A stretch of DNA of 64,000 nt from DASPSM01 sp036008465 (GTDB lineage Bacteria; Planctomycetota; Planctomycetia; Planctomycetales; Planctomycetaceae): NCBI GenBank assembly GCA_036008465.1, contig DASYNP010000031.1, positions 1 to 64,000 of the forward strand, written 5' to 3'. The stretch's first letter is position 1, and each line of letters starts with the position of its first letter. Under the pieces are notes generated by a model, which worked only from the letters and a program-made list of their open reading frames with translations, searched no databases and was not told the DNA's origin. This document shows positions 17,195 to 26,400 of the stretch, one piece after another. The translations under genes were made by a program, and so were the position numbers.

Positions 17195-17504
17195 GATTGA
17201 GTCCAAAGTCCGGGGCCTAAGGTCCAAAGTCAAAACCCTAAAGGCCTGATCCAAGCGTCGCGTTCTGACGTTGGACACAGGACCTTGGACTTTGGACTGA
17301 TCCATCAAGTCTGTCACAGCGCGGGGGTTCAAGCAAGCGGCGATAACTGGGAGCCCTCTTCTTGACCGCGCATCGCGGGAGGCCTATTCTGAAGCTCGGA
17401 CGTGTACGGGCGGACCGGCAACCTGCAAGGTGCTCGCCAATCGTGGCGTCCGTCTTCATGGGTTGTCCTACCGATCCGCGGCCCCGCCAGGGAGTTTTGA
17501 CGCG
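17195..17504. other. 310-bp divergent intergenic region with a palindromic repeat
   Basis: It lies between a minus-strand exported protein gene and sppA. Most of its left part is the heptad palindrome at 17200-17298. The rest should carry the sppA promoter, with a ribosome-binding site (CAGGGAGT) before the ATG at 17505. I see nothing else. Confidence 0.5.
17200..17298. repeat. heptad (TTGGACY) palindromic repeat, copy 1
   Basis: The ends are inverted repeats: AGTCCAAAGTCC at 17200-17211 and GGACTTTGGACT at 17287-17298. Each arm is made of degenerate TTGGACC/TTGGACT heptads, with about 40 bp of unique sequence between. Related arms occur at 34565-34659 and 38823-38854. It begins six bases upstream of the start codon of the minus-strand gene, so it would lie in that gene's leader. 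Confidence 0.8.
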
Positions 17505-19328
17505 ATGCGATTCCTCCGATCTTCCGTTTGCGTTGCCTGCGTTGCCGCCTTGGCGGTGATTGGAACCGCGAGCCGGGCCGCGACTGCCGAAAAGGAGTCG
17601 AAGCCGAAAAAGGCGCAGCCGCTGCGGTTCGGCGAGATCGAGCTGAAGGGCTCCTACCCGGAGGGTGCTGGGGCGTCGGGATTGTTTAGTGCGAACGTCG
17701 AGACGCTGGCCGAATTGATCGCCCGCCTCGACAAGGCGGCGGCCGACGAAAAACTCGACGGGGTCGTGCTCAAAATCAACGGTGCCACTCTGGGCTGGGC
17801 GAAAGTCAACGAGTTGCGGCAGGCCGTGTCGCGGCTGCGCGCCAAAGGTAAACAAGCCATCGCCTATTTCGACTCGGCCGAAACTCACGACTATCTATTG
17901 GCCTGCGCTTGCAACCAGATCGTGATGCCCGAATCGGGCGAACTGGCCATGCTGGGCCTCCGCGCCGAAGTCATGTTTTACAAGAACCTGCTCGACTGGC
18001 TGCACGTCAAGGCCGAGATGCTTCGCGTCGGCGAGTTCAAGTCGGCGGCCGAGCCTTTCAGCCGCACCGAAATGAGCAAAGAATTTCGGATCGAGATGGA
18101 AGCCATCCTGGATGACTACGTGCGGCAGATCGTCGATTGCGTGGGCGAATCGCGAAAGATGCCCTCTCAGCAGGTGCTCTCGACGATCGATAACGGCCCC
18201 TACTCCGCGAAACAGGCCTACGCGCACGGTCTGATCGACCGCGTCGGCTACGAGGACGAAATCGACGGTTTCATCAAGGCTGGCGCCAAGGACGAAAAGC
18301 GTGCGGTCGAGATCACCAAGAACTACGGAAAAAAGAAAGCGGACAACGATTTCAGCGGCTTTGCCGGCATGATGAAAATGATGAACCTCCTGATGGGAGG
18401 CGAATCGCAAAAGCGCGTCAGTTCAAAGCCAAAAGTCGCGGTGGTGCACGCTGTTGGCACCATCATCACAGGCAAGAGTTCGCCCAGTTTCTTCGGCGGT
18501 GAGTCGCTCGGATCAGAAACGTTCATCAAGGCCGTGAAGCAAGCGGCTGAGGAAAAGAGCGTCAAAGCGATCGTGATTCGCGTCGACAGCCCTGGTGGCA
18601 GCGCGCTGGCCAGCGATTTGATGTGGCGGGCCCTCCAAAAGGCCGGCAAGCCGGTGGTCGTCAGCATGGGAGACGTCGCGGCCAGCGGCGGTTACTACAT
18701 CTCGATGGGCGCTAGCCGCATCTTTGCCGAGCCGGGCACACTTACGGGTTCGATCGGCGTGGTCGGCGGCAAGGTCGCAATCGGCGGACTTTTGGACAAG
18801 GTCGGCATCACCACCAGCGTCATCAGCCGCGGCAAGAATAGCGGCATCATGAGCATGGTTTCGGGCTTCAGCCCGAACGAGCGCGAATCGATGCAGCGGA
18901 TGCTCGACGAAATTTACGGCCAGTTCACTCGCAAGGCCGCTGAAGGTCGCAGGATGGAATACAGCAAACTCGAAAAGCTGGCCCGCGGCCGCGTCTACAC
19001 GGGCGCGATGGCGATCAAGCTCAACCTGGTGGATGAACTGGGAACGCTCGACGACGCCGTCCACTACGCGGCCAAGCTCGGCGGCCTGCCCGCCGGCGAA
19101 AAGATCGATCGCTGGATGTTGCCTCCGCCGACCAGTCCCCTGGAAGCGATTTTCGGCTCGATGGACCCGGACGCGGAAACTTCCGCGACATTCAATCGAG
19201 GCCTGACCCAGACGCTCCGGCAGTTGTCGCCTGAATTGGCCGAAGCGCTGCAAAGCGCCTGGCTGGTCAACCTGCTGGCCCGGGAACCCCGATTGACGTT
19301 GATGCCGTTCCGACTTCGCGTACACTGA
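17505..19328 (+). CDS. sppA: signal peptide peptidase SppA, long (67K) type
   Basis: The 607-residue protein starts at MRFLRSSVCVACVAALA and has a signal peptide ending near SRAATA. Two S49 peptidase domains follow. The N-terminal one supplies the general-base Lys (K179 in RVGEFKSAAEPFSR, matching the GKYKSAVEPF motif of E. coli SppA). The C-terminal one supplies the nucleophile Ser (S394 in GDVAASGGYYIS). The enzyme degrades cleaved signal peptides at the inner membrane. Residues of the Ser/Lys dyad are intact. It stands alone, followed after 154 bp by the DUF1501 gene. Confidence 0.93.
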   Translation: MRFLRSSVCVACVAALAVIGTASRAATAEKESKPKKAQPLRFGEIELKGSYPEGAGASGLFSANVETLAELIARLDKAAADEKLDGVVLKINGATLGWAKVNELRQAVSRLRAKGKQAIAYFDSAETHDYLLACACNQIVMPESGELAMLGLRAEVMFYKNLLDWLHVKAEMLRVGEFKSAAEPFSRTEMSKEFRIEMEAILDDYVRQIVDCVGESRKMPSQQVLSTIDNGPYSAKQAYAHGLIDRVGYEDEIDGFIKAGAKDEKRAVEITKNYGKKKADNDFSGFAGMMKMMNLLMGGESQKRVSSKPKVAVVHAVGTIITGKSSPSFFGGESLGSETFIKAVKQAAEEKSVKAIVIRVDSPGGSALASDLMWRALQKAGKPVVVSMGDVAASGGYYISMGASRIFAEPGTLTGSIGVVGGKVAIGGLLDKVGITTSVISRGKNSGIMSMVSGFSPNERESMQRMLDEIYGQFTRKAAEGRRMEYSKLEKLARGRVYTGAMAIKLNLVDELGTLDDAVHYAAKLGGLPAGEKIDRWMLPPPTSPLEAIFGSMDPDAETSATFNRGLTQTLRQLSPELAEALQSAWLVNLLAREPRLTLMPFRLRVH

Positions 19329-19482
19329 GTCTGAGTTTTGCACTGGTTCGCGTGCCCTGAGGCGAATGCGCTCTCTCGCCTCAGTGCCGCGAAGCACGCG
19401 CCTGCCAGCGCGGGACGCACACGGCCTCAAGAACCGGTCCCCGCGAAACACAATCGATCCCACCTGACAGCCGAGGAATGGC

Positions 19483-21630
19483 ATGTTCTCATTGCACGGT
19501 GAGAGTGCCCGTCTCTGTGACGGCATCAACCGTCGCGAACTGCTGCGGATCGGCGGTCTAAGTGCGCTGGGGTTGTCGCTGCCCGATTTGTTGCGAGCGT
19601 CGCAGATCGGCGCACCGCCCAAGGGCATCATCAACGATCCGACGTTTGGCCGGGCTAAGAACATTCTGTACGTGTGGCTGCAGGGCGGACCGCCGCAGCA
19701 CGAGACCTTCGACCCCAAACCTGACGCGCCGACCGAGATTCGGGGACCGTTCAAACCGATTCAAACGAACGTCCCCGGCATTCAAGTCTGCGAGCTGTTG
19801 CCGCGCATCGCGCGCATGGCTGACAAGCTGGCAATCGTCCGCTCGCTTCACACCGACAACGACCTGCACGACGCAAGTGGTTATGAAGTTCTGACCGGTT
19901 ACCGGTACACGGGGGCAAATTCGCGGCAGATCAGCCCGACCGATTGGCCCTATTTCGGCTCGGTTGTGAAGCTGGTCAAGCCCAGCGAAAAATTGCCGCC
20001 GCTCACTTCGGTCTGGCTTCCCGACATCATGCGGCTCAACGAAAACGTGACTCCCGCCGGGCAGACGGGAGGACTGTTGGGCCGGCAATGGGATCCGGAT
20101 CGTTTTGTCGGCGACCCGTCGCGGCCCGACTACAAAGTCGAGGGGCTCCGCGTCACCGACATCGCGCCGATGCGCCTCAATCGGCGGATTTCGTTGCTCG
20201 AGCAGGTCGAGCGGCACTTCAAGACCGAGGCGGTCAGCCGCACCGTCGGCCTGTACGACTCGTTTCAGGGCCAGGCCTTGGATCTGTTGACGTCGGGCCG
20301 TGTGCAACGGGCCTTCGCCGTCCAGGAAGAGCCGCAGAAAGTCCGCGACCGCTACACGCGCACGCAATGGGGACAGTCGCTCCTCTTGGCGCGGCGGCTG
20401 ATCGAGGCCGGCGTGCGGCTCGTGCACGTGAATTGGTGCCGCGAGCCGGGTGATTCGGCCGTCGACAACCCGATGTGGGACACGCACGCCCAAAACGCCG
20501 ACCGATTGGAAGACGTGTTGTGTCCTCTCTTCGACACGGGGTTCACCGCGCTCCTTGAGGATCTCGACCAGCGCGGGCTCTTGCACGAGACGCTCGTCGT
20601 GGCGATCGGAGAATTCGGCCGCACGCCCAGGATCAACGGAGCGGGCGGACGCGACCACTGGGGGCATGTCTTCAGTTTCGCCCTGGCCGGAGCTGGCATC
20701 TGTGCGGGACAGACCTACGGCTCGAGCGATCGCGATGGAGCCTATCCCGCGCGGGATGCTGTGACCGCCGCCGACCTGACGGCCACGCTGTTTCACTCGC
20801 TGGGCATCGATCACGAATCGACGTTCCGCGATGCGGAGGGGCGCGAACGACGCCTCACGCTCGGTTCGCCGATCCGCGCTTTGTTGGGCGGAGGCATGGC
20901 GACGGCAGACCGCGTTCCCGCCGGCGGAAGCTTGCTCGCTGCGCGCTTCGACACGAGCCTGTTGCTTAACACCGACTTTTCCCAGCCAACTCCGCTCTAT
21001 CCGGTCGACCGGGGATCACGTCCGAAGGGCTGGCGCGCCGCGCCGCTGCCGTCCGACGGCGCGGGGTTCGGCGTGCGGCTGCGGGAAGTGCGCGGGTTGG
21101 TTGCGGCCGGCGGCAAGCGGCACGCGGTGCTCGGTGTAAAACCGGACGCGGCGAAACCAGTCCGCATTGACAAGGGAGAACGAGCCAGCCTTGCTCAGGA
21201 AATGCGGAACCCGCGAGCTGGGCGCTTTACTTTTACGGTTGAGGCCTGCGTCGCCGGCCCGACGAAAGCGGCCTGCGAGCAATTTCAAAAGAACTTTACC
21301 TGCCGGTTGGTGATTTATCGCTTTGCGGACTCGGACAAGAATCCGCTCAAGCGGCACGAGTTGGGCTCACTGATCATCGAGCCACCGCTCGTTGCTGCAG
21401 ACGCGCCGGTCTACGCCGCCTTCGAGTTCTCGCGCGTGCTCGACAGCGCGGCTCCTGGACAAAACTTTAGCATCGGCCGCGGCCTCGGCGTGTCGATTGA
21501 AGTCGAAAAGACGTCAGACGGCACTCTCGAGATTGGCGGGTCGCAATCGCCTGTTTTGGCCGCCCTGCACGTTGGCACCGCTCGCCTGACATTCGCGAGC
21601 CGCACGATCAACGACAAGGTCGTCGTCTAA
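19483..21630 (+). CDS. DUF1501 domain-containing protein
   Basis: The 715-residue protein has a Tat-like leader (NRRELLRIGGLSALGLSLPDLL) and the DUF1501 body with ILYVWLQGGPPQHETFDPKPDAP, LAIVRSLHTDNDLHDASGYEVLTG, VHVNWCREPGD and VVAIGEFGRTPRINGAGGRDH. DUF1501 proteins are sulfatase/alkaline phosphatase-superfamily relatives found in very large numbers in planctomycetes, often beside DUF1549/DUF1553 cytochrome genes; none is beside it here. After about residue 480 there is a C-terminal beta-rich domain not present in short members. Export through Tat is inferred from the RR motif. Confidence 0.9.
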   Translation: MFSLHGESARLCDGINRRELLRIGGLSALGLSLPDLLRASQIGAPPKGIINDPTFGRAKNILYVWLQGGPPQHETFDPKPDAPTEIRGPFKPIQTNVPGIQVCELLPRIARMADKLAIVRSLHTDNDLHDASGYEVLTGYRYTGANSRQISPTDWPYFGSVVKLVKPSEKLPPLTSVWLPDIMRLNENVTPAGQTGGLLGRQWDPDRFVGDPSRPDYKVEGLRVTDIAPMRLNRRISLLEQVERHFKTEAVSRTVGLYDSFQGQALDLLTSGRVQRAFAVQEEPQKVRDRYTRTQWGQSLLLARRLIEAGVRLVHVNWCREPGDSAVDNPMWDTHAQNADRLEDVLCPLFDTGFTALLEDLDQRGLLHETLVVAIGEFGRTPRINGAGGRDHWGHVFSFALAGAGICAGQTYGSSDRDGAYPARDAVTAADLTATLFHSLGIDHESTFRDAEGRERRLTLGSPIRALLGGGMATADRVPAGGSLLAARFDTSLLLNTDFSQPTPLYPVDRGSRPKGWRAAPLPSDGAGFGVRLREVRGLVAAGGKRHAVLGVKPDAAKPVRIDKGERASLAQEMRNPRAGRFTFTVEACVAGPTKAACEQFQKNFTCRLVIYRFADSDKNPLKRHELGSLIIEPPLVAADAPVYAAFEFSRVLDSAAPGQNFSIGRGLGVSIEVEKTSDGTLEIGGSQSPVLAALHVGTARLTFASRTINDKVVV

Positions 21631-21669
21631 ACACGCGAGAGTCTCGACTGCCAGGACAGGCAATTTGGG

Positions 21670-22236
21670 CTATCGCTGGGTCCGCCAACGCTCGATCGCC
21701 TCGGCATCGCGAGCGGCGTCAGCCGCCATTTGCTCGCTCAAGGTCTTCTTGTTTTCGGGCGAGGCGCTGGCGAGCAGTTTCTGGAGCGTAAGCGGCCGGG
21801 CCTCGCTTCTGGACTCGCCGGCGCAGACTTCGCCCAGGTAAACGGTCCGGTCGCCCGTATCCATGCGAGTCTCGACGCGGCAGTCGAGCCAGGCCAACGC
21901 TTCGCGAAGAATGGGACTGCCCGTGGCCTCTGTGCCGACTTCGAGCCCGCCGAACTTGTCGACGTCGCGACTGGACTGCAGGCCGAAGTGCCACACCAGT
22001 TCGGCCTGCGATTCCTCAACAAGATGAGCCGCAAACGCGCCGGAGGCCTCGATCAGCTTCCAGGTCTCGTGCGTCTTGGCAATTCCCGCGATGATGCGAG
22101 GCAGCTCGCGAACGATCGAGGCCGGGGCGACAAAAGTAGCGACAAGGCCTCCGCGACGGCCGGCGTGCGCCGCGGTCACGATCCACACTTCGCGGTCAAC
22201 CCGCTCGAACAAGTGCCCCAGCTCGTTGGAATCCAT
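21670..22236 (-). CDS. flavin reductase-like domain protein
   Basis: The 188-residue protein starts at MDSNELGHLFERVDREVWIVTAAH (ATG 22236; a TTG two codons upstream is possible). The order of features fits the FMN-binding flavin reductase-like split barrel: VWIVTAAHAGRRGGLVATFVAPASI near the N-terminus, GAFAAHLVEESQ, HFGLQSSRDVDKFGG, and LAWLDCRVETRMDTGDRTVYLGEV. Such enzymes reduce FMN or bind it as part of a monooxygenase couple. No monooxygenase partner is seen. The Dabb gene upstream (43 bp away) is probably cotranscribed. Confidence 0.75.
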   Translation of the reverse strand: MDSNELGHLFERVDREVWIVTAAHAGRRGGLVATFVAPASIVRELPRIIAGIAKTHETWKLIEASGAFAAHLVEESQAELVWHFGLQSSRDVDKFGGLEVGTEATGSPILREALAWLDCRVETRMDTGDRTVYLGEVCAGESRSEARPLTLQKLLASASPENKKTLSEQMAADAARDAEAIERWRTQR

Positions 22237-22278
22237 GTGCAATTATTCGGACGGGGAATCGCGAAGTGCTCTACAAAC

Positions 22279-22608
22279 TCAGGAAGCGTTGCAGTCAAAG
22301 ACGCGCACTTGCGTCCAGTTGTGCTTGTTCTCGGCGATAAACTGCAGATGGGGCTCGCTGGTCTGGTAATCATCGTGGGCTTTGCGGCTCTCGAAGACCA
22401 CGTGCAGCCCAATTTGAAAATCTTGGACGTTGACCCCCCGGGTGAGGTCGGGCACCCGCGTGCCAACCGCGAAGTACACGATCCCAGGCGCCCCCTTCAG
22501 ATATCGGTAACAGTCGTCGACCAATTTTTGTTGCGCAGCCGGAGAGGCATCCTTGAGTGTGAAATAGACCATGTGGGCAACGACCTGACGGGAGGTTTGA
22601 CCGGACAT
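22279..22608 (-). CDS. Dabb (stress-responsive A/B barrel) family protein
   Basis: The 109-residue protein starts at MSGQTSRQVVAHMVYFTLKD (ATG 22608). Dabb domain features are the early His-Met-Val-Tyr-Phe strand, LVDDCYRYLKGAPGIVYFAVGTRV, FQIGLHVVFESRKAHDDYQ and the terminal HLQFIAENKHNWTQVRVFD. This is a dimeric ferredoxin-like barrel; members vary widely and no catalytic role can be assigned. The frame continues upstream to 22710, but that part is basic and coding-unlike. It lies upstream of the flavin reductase-like gene on the same strand. Confidence 0.8.
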   Translation of the reverse strand: MSGQTSRQVVAHMVYFTLKDASPAAQQKLVDDCYRYLKGAPGIVYFAVGTRVPDLTRGVNVQDFQIGLHVVFESRKAHDDYQTSEPHLQFIAENKHNWTQVRVFDCNAS

Positions 22609-22994
22609 AGAGCGGTGTCCTTCAGGGCGGAACGGAAGCAGACTCGGGGCCGAGGGTTTTGCGTGATGCGATGAGCGATTCTGACCGCGCCTGCCGGTGC
22701 TAGCAAGCAAAACGCGTCAGGCGAGCGAACAGGTGATTCGCGCCAAGTTGACACGCTTCAAATACGCGGATTAGACTCGAATTGGGGCCACCAACCGCGC
22801 GTAGCGAGCTTTTTCCCGCGAAAATCGGCGGTTTTCGGCGCCGCCGTGTGGAATGTGGCGAGCGTCAGGCGGTATTAATTGGAGAGATCGGGCAGGTCTT
22901 TCAGGCTCTTTCGACCGCGACGCCGGCCCCATCGAACCCAGCGAACATTGACTCATCTTCAAGGAAGCAGGCTGCGCCCTGAATGAGGACCAAC
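22609..22994. other. 386-bp divergent intergenic region
   Basis: It separates the Dabb gene and the ExbB operon, which diverge. A ribosome-binding site (GAGGA) lies five bases before the ATG at 22995. I can see no clear promoter hexamers, RNA gene or repeat. Confidence 0.4.
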
Positions 22995-23861
22995 ATGATT
23001 CGACACCGTGACTGGAAGCGCAGCGTGTGGTGGCTGGGCATGATGCTGGCCGTGGGGGGCTACTTCTGCGCCGTCGGTCCGTTGGCAGCCATCGCCCAGC
23101 AGGCCGCGAAAGGGAAAGCCGCGCCGCCGCCCGCCGCGAGTCCGCCGGCTGCATCCGCACCAGCGAGCGGATCGGAGCCCGAAGCGGCTCCGCCTCCAAG
23201 CAAGAGCGTGCTCATCTGGTTGATCGAAACTTCCGGGTGGATCGGGGCCGTGCTCTTGGTGCTGTCGATCTACTTCGTCGCCAAGGTCGTGCACCTCTAT
23301 TACGACCTCCGGATGGAAGTCGCCGCCCCGCCCGAAATCCTGCAGCAGTGCGAAACCCTGCTGAAGGCCAAGGACTTCATGGGCGTTTACAAGCTGGTCA
23401 AGGGGGACGACTCGTTCTTCAGCACTGTGCTGACGGCCGGTCTCGCCGAATTGCCCCAGGGCCTGGTCGAGGCCCGCGACGCTATGGAGCGCGTGGGCGA
23501 TACGCTCGTCGTCGAAATGGAAACCAAGATCAGCATGCTGGCAGTCGTCGGCACGCTGGGACCGATGATCGGTCTGTTGGGCACGCTCAAGGGGATGATC
23601 GCCAGCTTCAGCGCGATCGCCATGTCTGACACGCAGCTCAAGGCCAGCCAGGTGGCCGGTGGAATTTCCGAAGCTCTCGTGTTGACGTTTGAAGGCGTCG
23701 GCCTGGCTGTGCCCGCGATCTTCTTCTTCGCCGTATTTCGCAACAAGGTGTCTTCGATCAGCACGGCCACGATGCTGGCGGCCGACGAATTCATCCGCCG
23801 CACCAACGCCCTGTTGCGTACGAAGCCGACAACGGGGCCGATTGGCACATCACAAGGCTGA
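22995..23861 (+). CDS. MotA/TolQ/ExbB proton channel family protein
   Basis: The 288-residue protein starts at MIRHRDWKRSVWW behind a GAGGA ribosome-binding site; an ATG four codons upstream is possible. A signal-like hydrophobic segment and an Ala/Pro/Ser-rich linker (about 35-70) precede three membrane helices. The conserved channel motif is present: VVGTLGPMIGLLGTLKGMI in the second core helix and EALVLTFEGVGLAVPAIFFF in the third. It forms the proton channel of an Exb/Tol-type energy transducer. The two ExbD-like genes follow. The N-terminal extension ahead of the first core helix is longer than in E. coli ExbB. Confidence 0.9.
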   Translation: MIRHRDWKRSVWWLGMMLAVGGYFCAVGPLAAIAQQAAKGKAAPPPAASPPAASAPASGSEPEAAPPPSKSVLIWLIETSGWIGAVLLVLSIYFVAKVVHLYYDLRMEVAAPPEILQQCETLLKAKDFMGVYKLVKGDDSFFSTVLTAGLAELPQGLVEARDAMERVGDTLVVEMETKISMLAVVGTLGPMIGLLGTLKGMIASFSAIAMSDTQLKASQVAGGISEALVLTFEGVGLAVPAIFFFAVFRNKVSSISTATMLAADEFIRRTNALLRTKPTTGPIGTSQG

Positions 23862-23933
23862 TTCGGAAAGCGTGGGATACGAAGCACCGAGCTGCCCGTG
23901 GAGGTCGCTCGGCCTTGGCTCGGAAGCTCGAAT

Positions 23934-24398
23934 ATGGCCCGTTCCTCTTTGGAAATGACGACGGCCCAGCCGAACTTGACGCCGCTGTTGGACATGGTCT
24001 TTCAGTTGATCACGTTCTTCATGCTGGTGATCAACTTCAAGGACGCGGCCCTCGACCAGTCGCTGACCCTTCCGGTACTCGGCTCGGCCCGTCCCCTCGA
24101 CACAAAGGGCCAGGAAGATTTGCTCGTTCTCAATATCGACGCCGAGGGACAGCTGAAGGTCTACGGTGTTGTGCGAGATGTCAAGATCTACATCGCGGAC
24201 GAAGCCCGGCAAGAGGAGGCCCGCCTCAAGACCAAGGGCACGCCGCTCAAGCCAGGCGAAGAGCTGCCGACGATGGTGGTCATCCGGGCCGACCGGGCAA
24301 CACGGTTCAATCTGCTCAACGAGATCATCAAGACGTGCCAGCAGCACAACTATCGCAAGTTTGCGCTCAAAGCCATGAATCGGCGGGAGGGCCCGTAA
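23934..24398 (+). CDS. ExbD/TolR family biopolymer transport protein, first copy
   Basis: The 154-residue protein starts at MARSSLEMTTAQPNLTPLLD, with a GGAAG ribosome-binding site upstream. A single N-terminal helix (LLDMVFQLITFFMLVINF) carries the ExbD/TolR Asp near its start, the residue that couples proton flow. The periplasmic part ends with VVIRADRATRFNLLNEIIKTCQQHNYRKFALKA, the typical ExbD C-terminal fold. It lies between the ExbB-like gene and a second ExbD-like gene, one base from the latter. Confidence 0.9.
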   Translation: MARSSLEMTTAQPNLTPLLDMVFQLITFFMLVINFKDAALDQSLTLPVLGSARPLDTKGQEDLLVLNIDAEGQLKVYGVVRDVKIYIADEARQEEARLKTKGTPLKPGEELPTMVVIRADRATRFNLLNEIIKTCQQHNYRKFALKAMNRREGP

Positions 24399-24399
24399 G

Positions 24400-24930
24400 A
24401 TGCGCCGCCGACTCTCGCGCTCAAATGCCGACGTCGAGTTGAACCTCGCTTCGATGCTCGACATGGCGTTTCAGCTCCTGGCGTTTTTCATCCTTACGTT
24501 TCGGCCCTCGCCCATCGAAGGGCAGCTCTCGCTGCACTTGCCCCCCGCGGTCCCGATGACGAACGTCGCGGCCGAGCGGCCCGACGTCGCCGAGGCAGCG
24601 GAGGCCAGTGGCACAACCGCCAAAACGCTTGAAGTGAGTGTTTTCGCCGATGCGACTGGCGAAGTTTCAAGCGTACAGGTCGAGTTGCGGGCTGCTTTTC
24701 AAGGACCGGCCGATGCGGCCAACCTGCATAAGCTCGACCAGCGACTTCACGAGGCATTCGCGCTCGAGGGAAGCCCGTTCGAACAGGTTGTCATCCGCGT
24801 CGCACCGAATTTGCGCTACGAAGAGCTGATGAAGGTAATCGACGTCTGCACGCGGCAGAAAATGGCCGACGGGCAGATGCTGCGGAAGATCAGCTTCGTC
24901 GAGATGTCCGGGACCGATCAGGCCAAGTGA
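24400..24930 (+). CDS. ExbD/TolR family protein, second copy
   Basis: The 176-residue protein has the short cytoplasmic N-terminus and single helix SMLDMAFQLLAFFILTF with the conserved Asp. The periplasmic domain ends VVIRVAPNLRYEELMKVIDVCTRQKM and LRKISFVEM. Its ATG follows the previous stop by one base and its stop overlaps the next start, so translation is probably coupled. Two adjacent but divergent ExbD-type subunits per ExbB suggest a heteromeric complex. The middle of the protein is Ala/Glu-rich and differs clearly from the first copy. Confidence 0.88.
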   Translation: MRRRLSRSNADVELNLASMLDMAFQLLAFFILTFRPSPIEGQLSLHLPPAVPMTNVAAERPDVAEAAEASGTTAKTLEVSVFADATGEVSSVQVELRAAFQGPADAANLHKLDQRLHEAFALEGSPFEQVVIRVAPNLRYEELMKVIDVCTRQKMADGQMLRKISFVEMSGTDQAK

Positions 24931-25946
24931 GTCGACCGATGCGCCGCCGACGCCATCGAAACAAAGCCTTCGGCCCGTTTGCGGGGAATCCGATGTCGGC
25001 CCTGTTGCGGACGGGCACCCTGCTGATTGTGCTAGCGCTGATTTATTCGTGGGCGAGCAAGCCGCAGTCTTGGCGCTGGCTGGAAAACCAATCCGACGCT
25101 TCGGCTGGCTCCGAAGATCGTGGCTTCGAGGGCGCGCTGGCCCAGGCCGGCCCCGCGCCGGATGACAAAGACGGTGCGACGAGCGCCCCGGCTCCCAGCG
25201 AGACAGTTGTGCCCGCTCCGACCGATCTCGACAAGGCGGAATGGGAGAAGTCGGCGAAGCTCTTCGACGCGGTGTCTGACAAAACGGCTTTGGCGCCGGA
25301 AGAGATGTCTGCCTATTGGCGCTGCATGAAATGGGCCCGCGCCCAGCCGTTCTCCGAAATGGAGCACCGCGCCGCCCGCGACGTCGCTCGCACGCGTCTC
25401 GTCGAGGAGCCGGAGAAGTTTCGCGGCCGGCTGCTGCGGCTGCGGCTGCACATTTTGCGAATTCTCGATTGGGACGCTCACGAAAACTCGGCCGGCGTCA
25501 AGCACGTTTACGAGGCGTGGGGCTGGACCGATCAATCGAACGCACTCTATGTGTGCGTCTTCAGCGAGCTGCCCGCGGAAATGAAACTGGGCGAAGCGCA
25601 GCACGAGGAGGGGGTCTTCATCGGCTACTTCCTCAAGGACCTGGGCTACCAGGCCTTCAATCACAATCGCTTGGCCCCGCTGCTCGTGGGCCGCATGCAG
25701 CGGGTGGCGTCCGCGGCTCCGGCTCCGCTCGTCGCACGCTCCGATCGGGGCTGGCTGTGGGGGATTGCCCTTGTCTTCGTCGCGATTGGATTCTCGGCCG
25801 CGTGGCTGCGTCTCAAGCAACGACGGCGCGCGCCAGTGGCTGCTCCTTCGCCGACCGACGAGGCCGAAATGGAGCAGTGGTTCCGCGTCGAAGGCGGAAC
25901 AGAGCCGAGCGACAACACCGATCCGGCGCATCACGGCAGGTCGTAG
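24927..25946 (+). CDS. membrane-anchored protein of unknown function in the ExbB-ExbD operon
   Basis: The 339-residue protein starts at a GTG overlapping the previous stop (GTGA) or at an ATG at 24939. It has one helix near residues 25-42 (LLRTGTLLIVLALIYSW), an acidic Ala/Pro linker, and a central soluble domain of about 180 residues. That domain holds FRGRLLRLRLHILRILDWD, a beta-rich pattern like an OB-fold. A second helix lies near 274-292 (GWLWGIALVFVAIGFSAAWL) and is followed by a short basic/acidic tail. I do not recognise the family. Its position as last gene of the operon suggests it is part of the energised complex. Confidence 0.65.
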   Translation: MSRPMRRRRHRNKAFGPFAGNPMSALLRTGTLLIVLALIYSWASKPQSWRWLENQSDASAGSEDRGFEGALAQAGPAPDDKDGATSAPAPSETVVPAPTDLDKAEWEKSAKLFDAVSDKTALAPEEMSAYWRCMKWARAQPFSEMEHRAARDVARTRLVEEPEKFRGRLLRLRLHILRILDWDAHENSAGVKHVYEAWGWTDQSNALYVCVFSELPAEMKLGEAQHEEGVFIGYFLKDLGYQAFNHNRLAPLLVGRMQRVASAAPAPLVARSDRGWLWGIALVFVAIGFSAAWLRLKQRRRAPVAAPSPTDEAEMEQWFRVEGGTEPSDNTDPAHHGRS

Positions 25947-26008
25947 CGCTTACAGCCGTTTGAGGCGCAAAAAGAAGTGTTCCGATTTCACCGCCTCGGG
26001 CGAGACGG

Positions 26009-26287
26009 CTACTTCTTGCCGGCGGCGGCTGTCTTCTTAGCCAATCGAGCGAGCCGCGACTTGAGTCGGGCGGCAGCGTTTTTGTGGATCAGATGGCTGG
26101 CAGCCGATTGATCGAGCTTCTTGGAAGCCAGACGGACGGCTTCGGTGGCGGCGGCCGCATCGGTCCCCGCCGCGGCGGCCCGGGCTCTTTTCAACACCGT
26201 TCGCAGGGCTGAACGGGCGGAGCGGTTACGTTCGCGGCGAACGGCCGCCTTTCGCATCGACTTACGGGCACTGGCTGAATTGGGCAT
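26009..26287 (-). CDS. rpsT: 30S ribosomal protein S20
   Basis: The 92-residue, strongly basic protein fits bS20: MPNSASARKSMRKAAVRRERN at the start, then helical RSARSALRTVLKRARAAA, SKKLDQSAASHLIHKNAAARLKSRLARL and a Lys-rich tail. It binds 16S rRNA at the bottom of the 30S subunit. It is a single gene 113 bp downstream of the aspartokinase gene on the same strand. Confidence 0.95.
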   Translation of the reverse strand: MPNSASARKSMRKAAVRRERNRSARSALRTVLKRARAAAAGTDAAAATEAVRLASKKLDQSAASHLIHKNAAARLKSRLARLAKKTAAAGKK

Positions 26288-26400
26288 GCGGGTGTCAGCT
26301 TCTGAATTTGGTCCGAAGGAGCTTAGGACGAATCTCGAAGTTTAGCGGCGAACGGGAGGAATTCCAACTCAAAGAACCGAGCACGTACGAGTGCGCTTCT

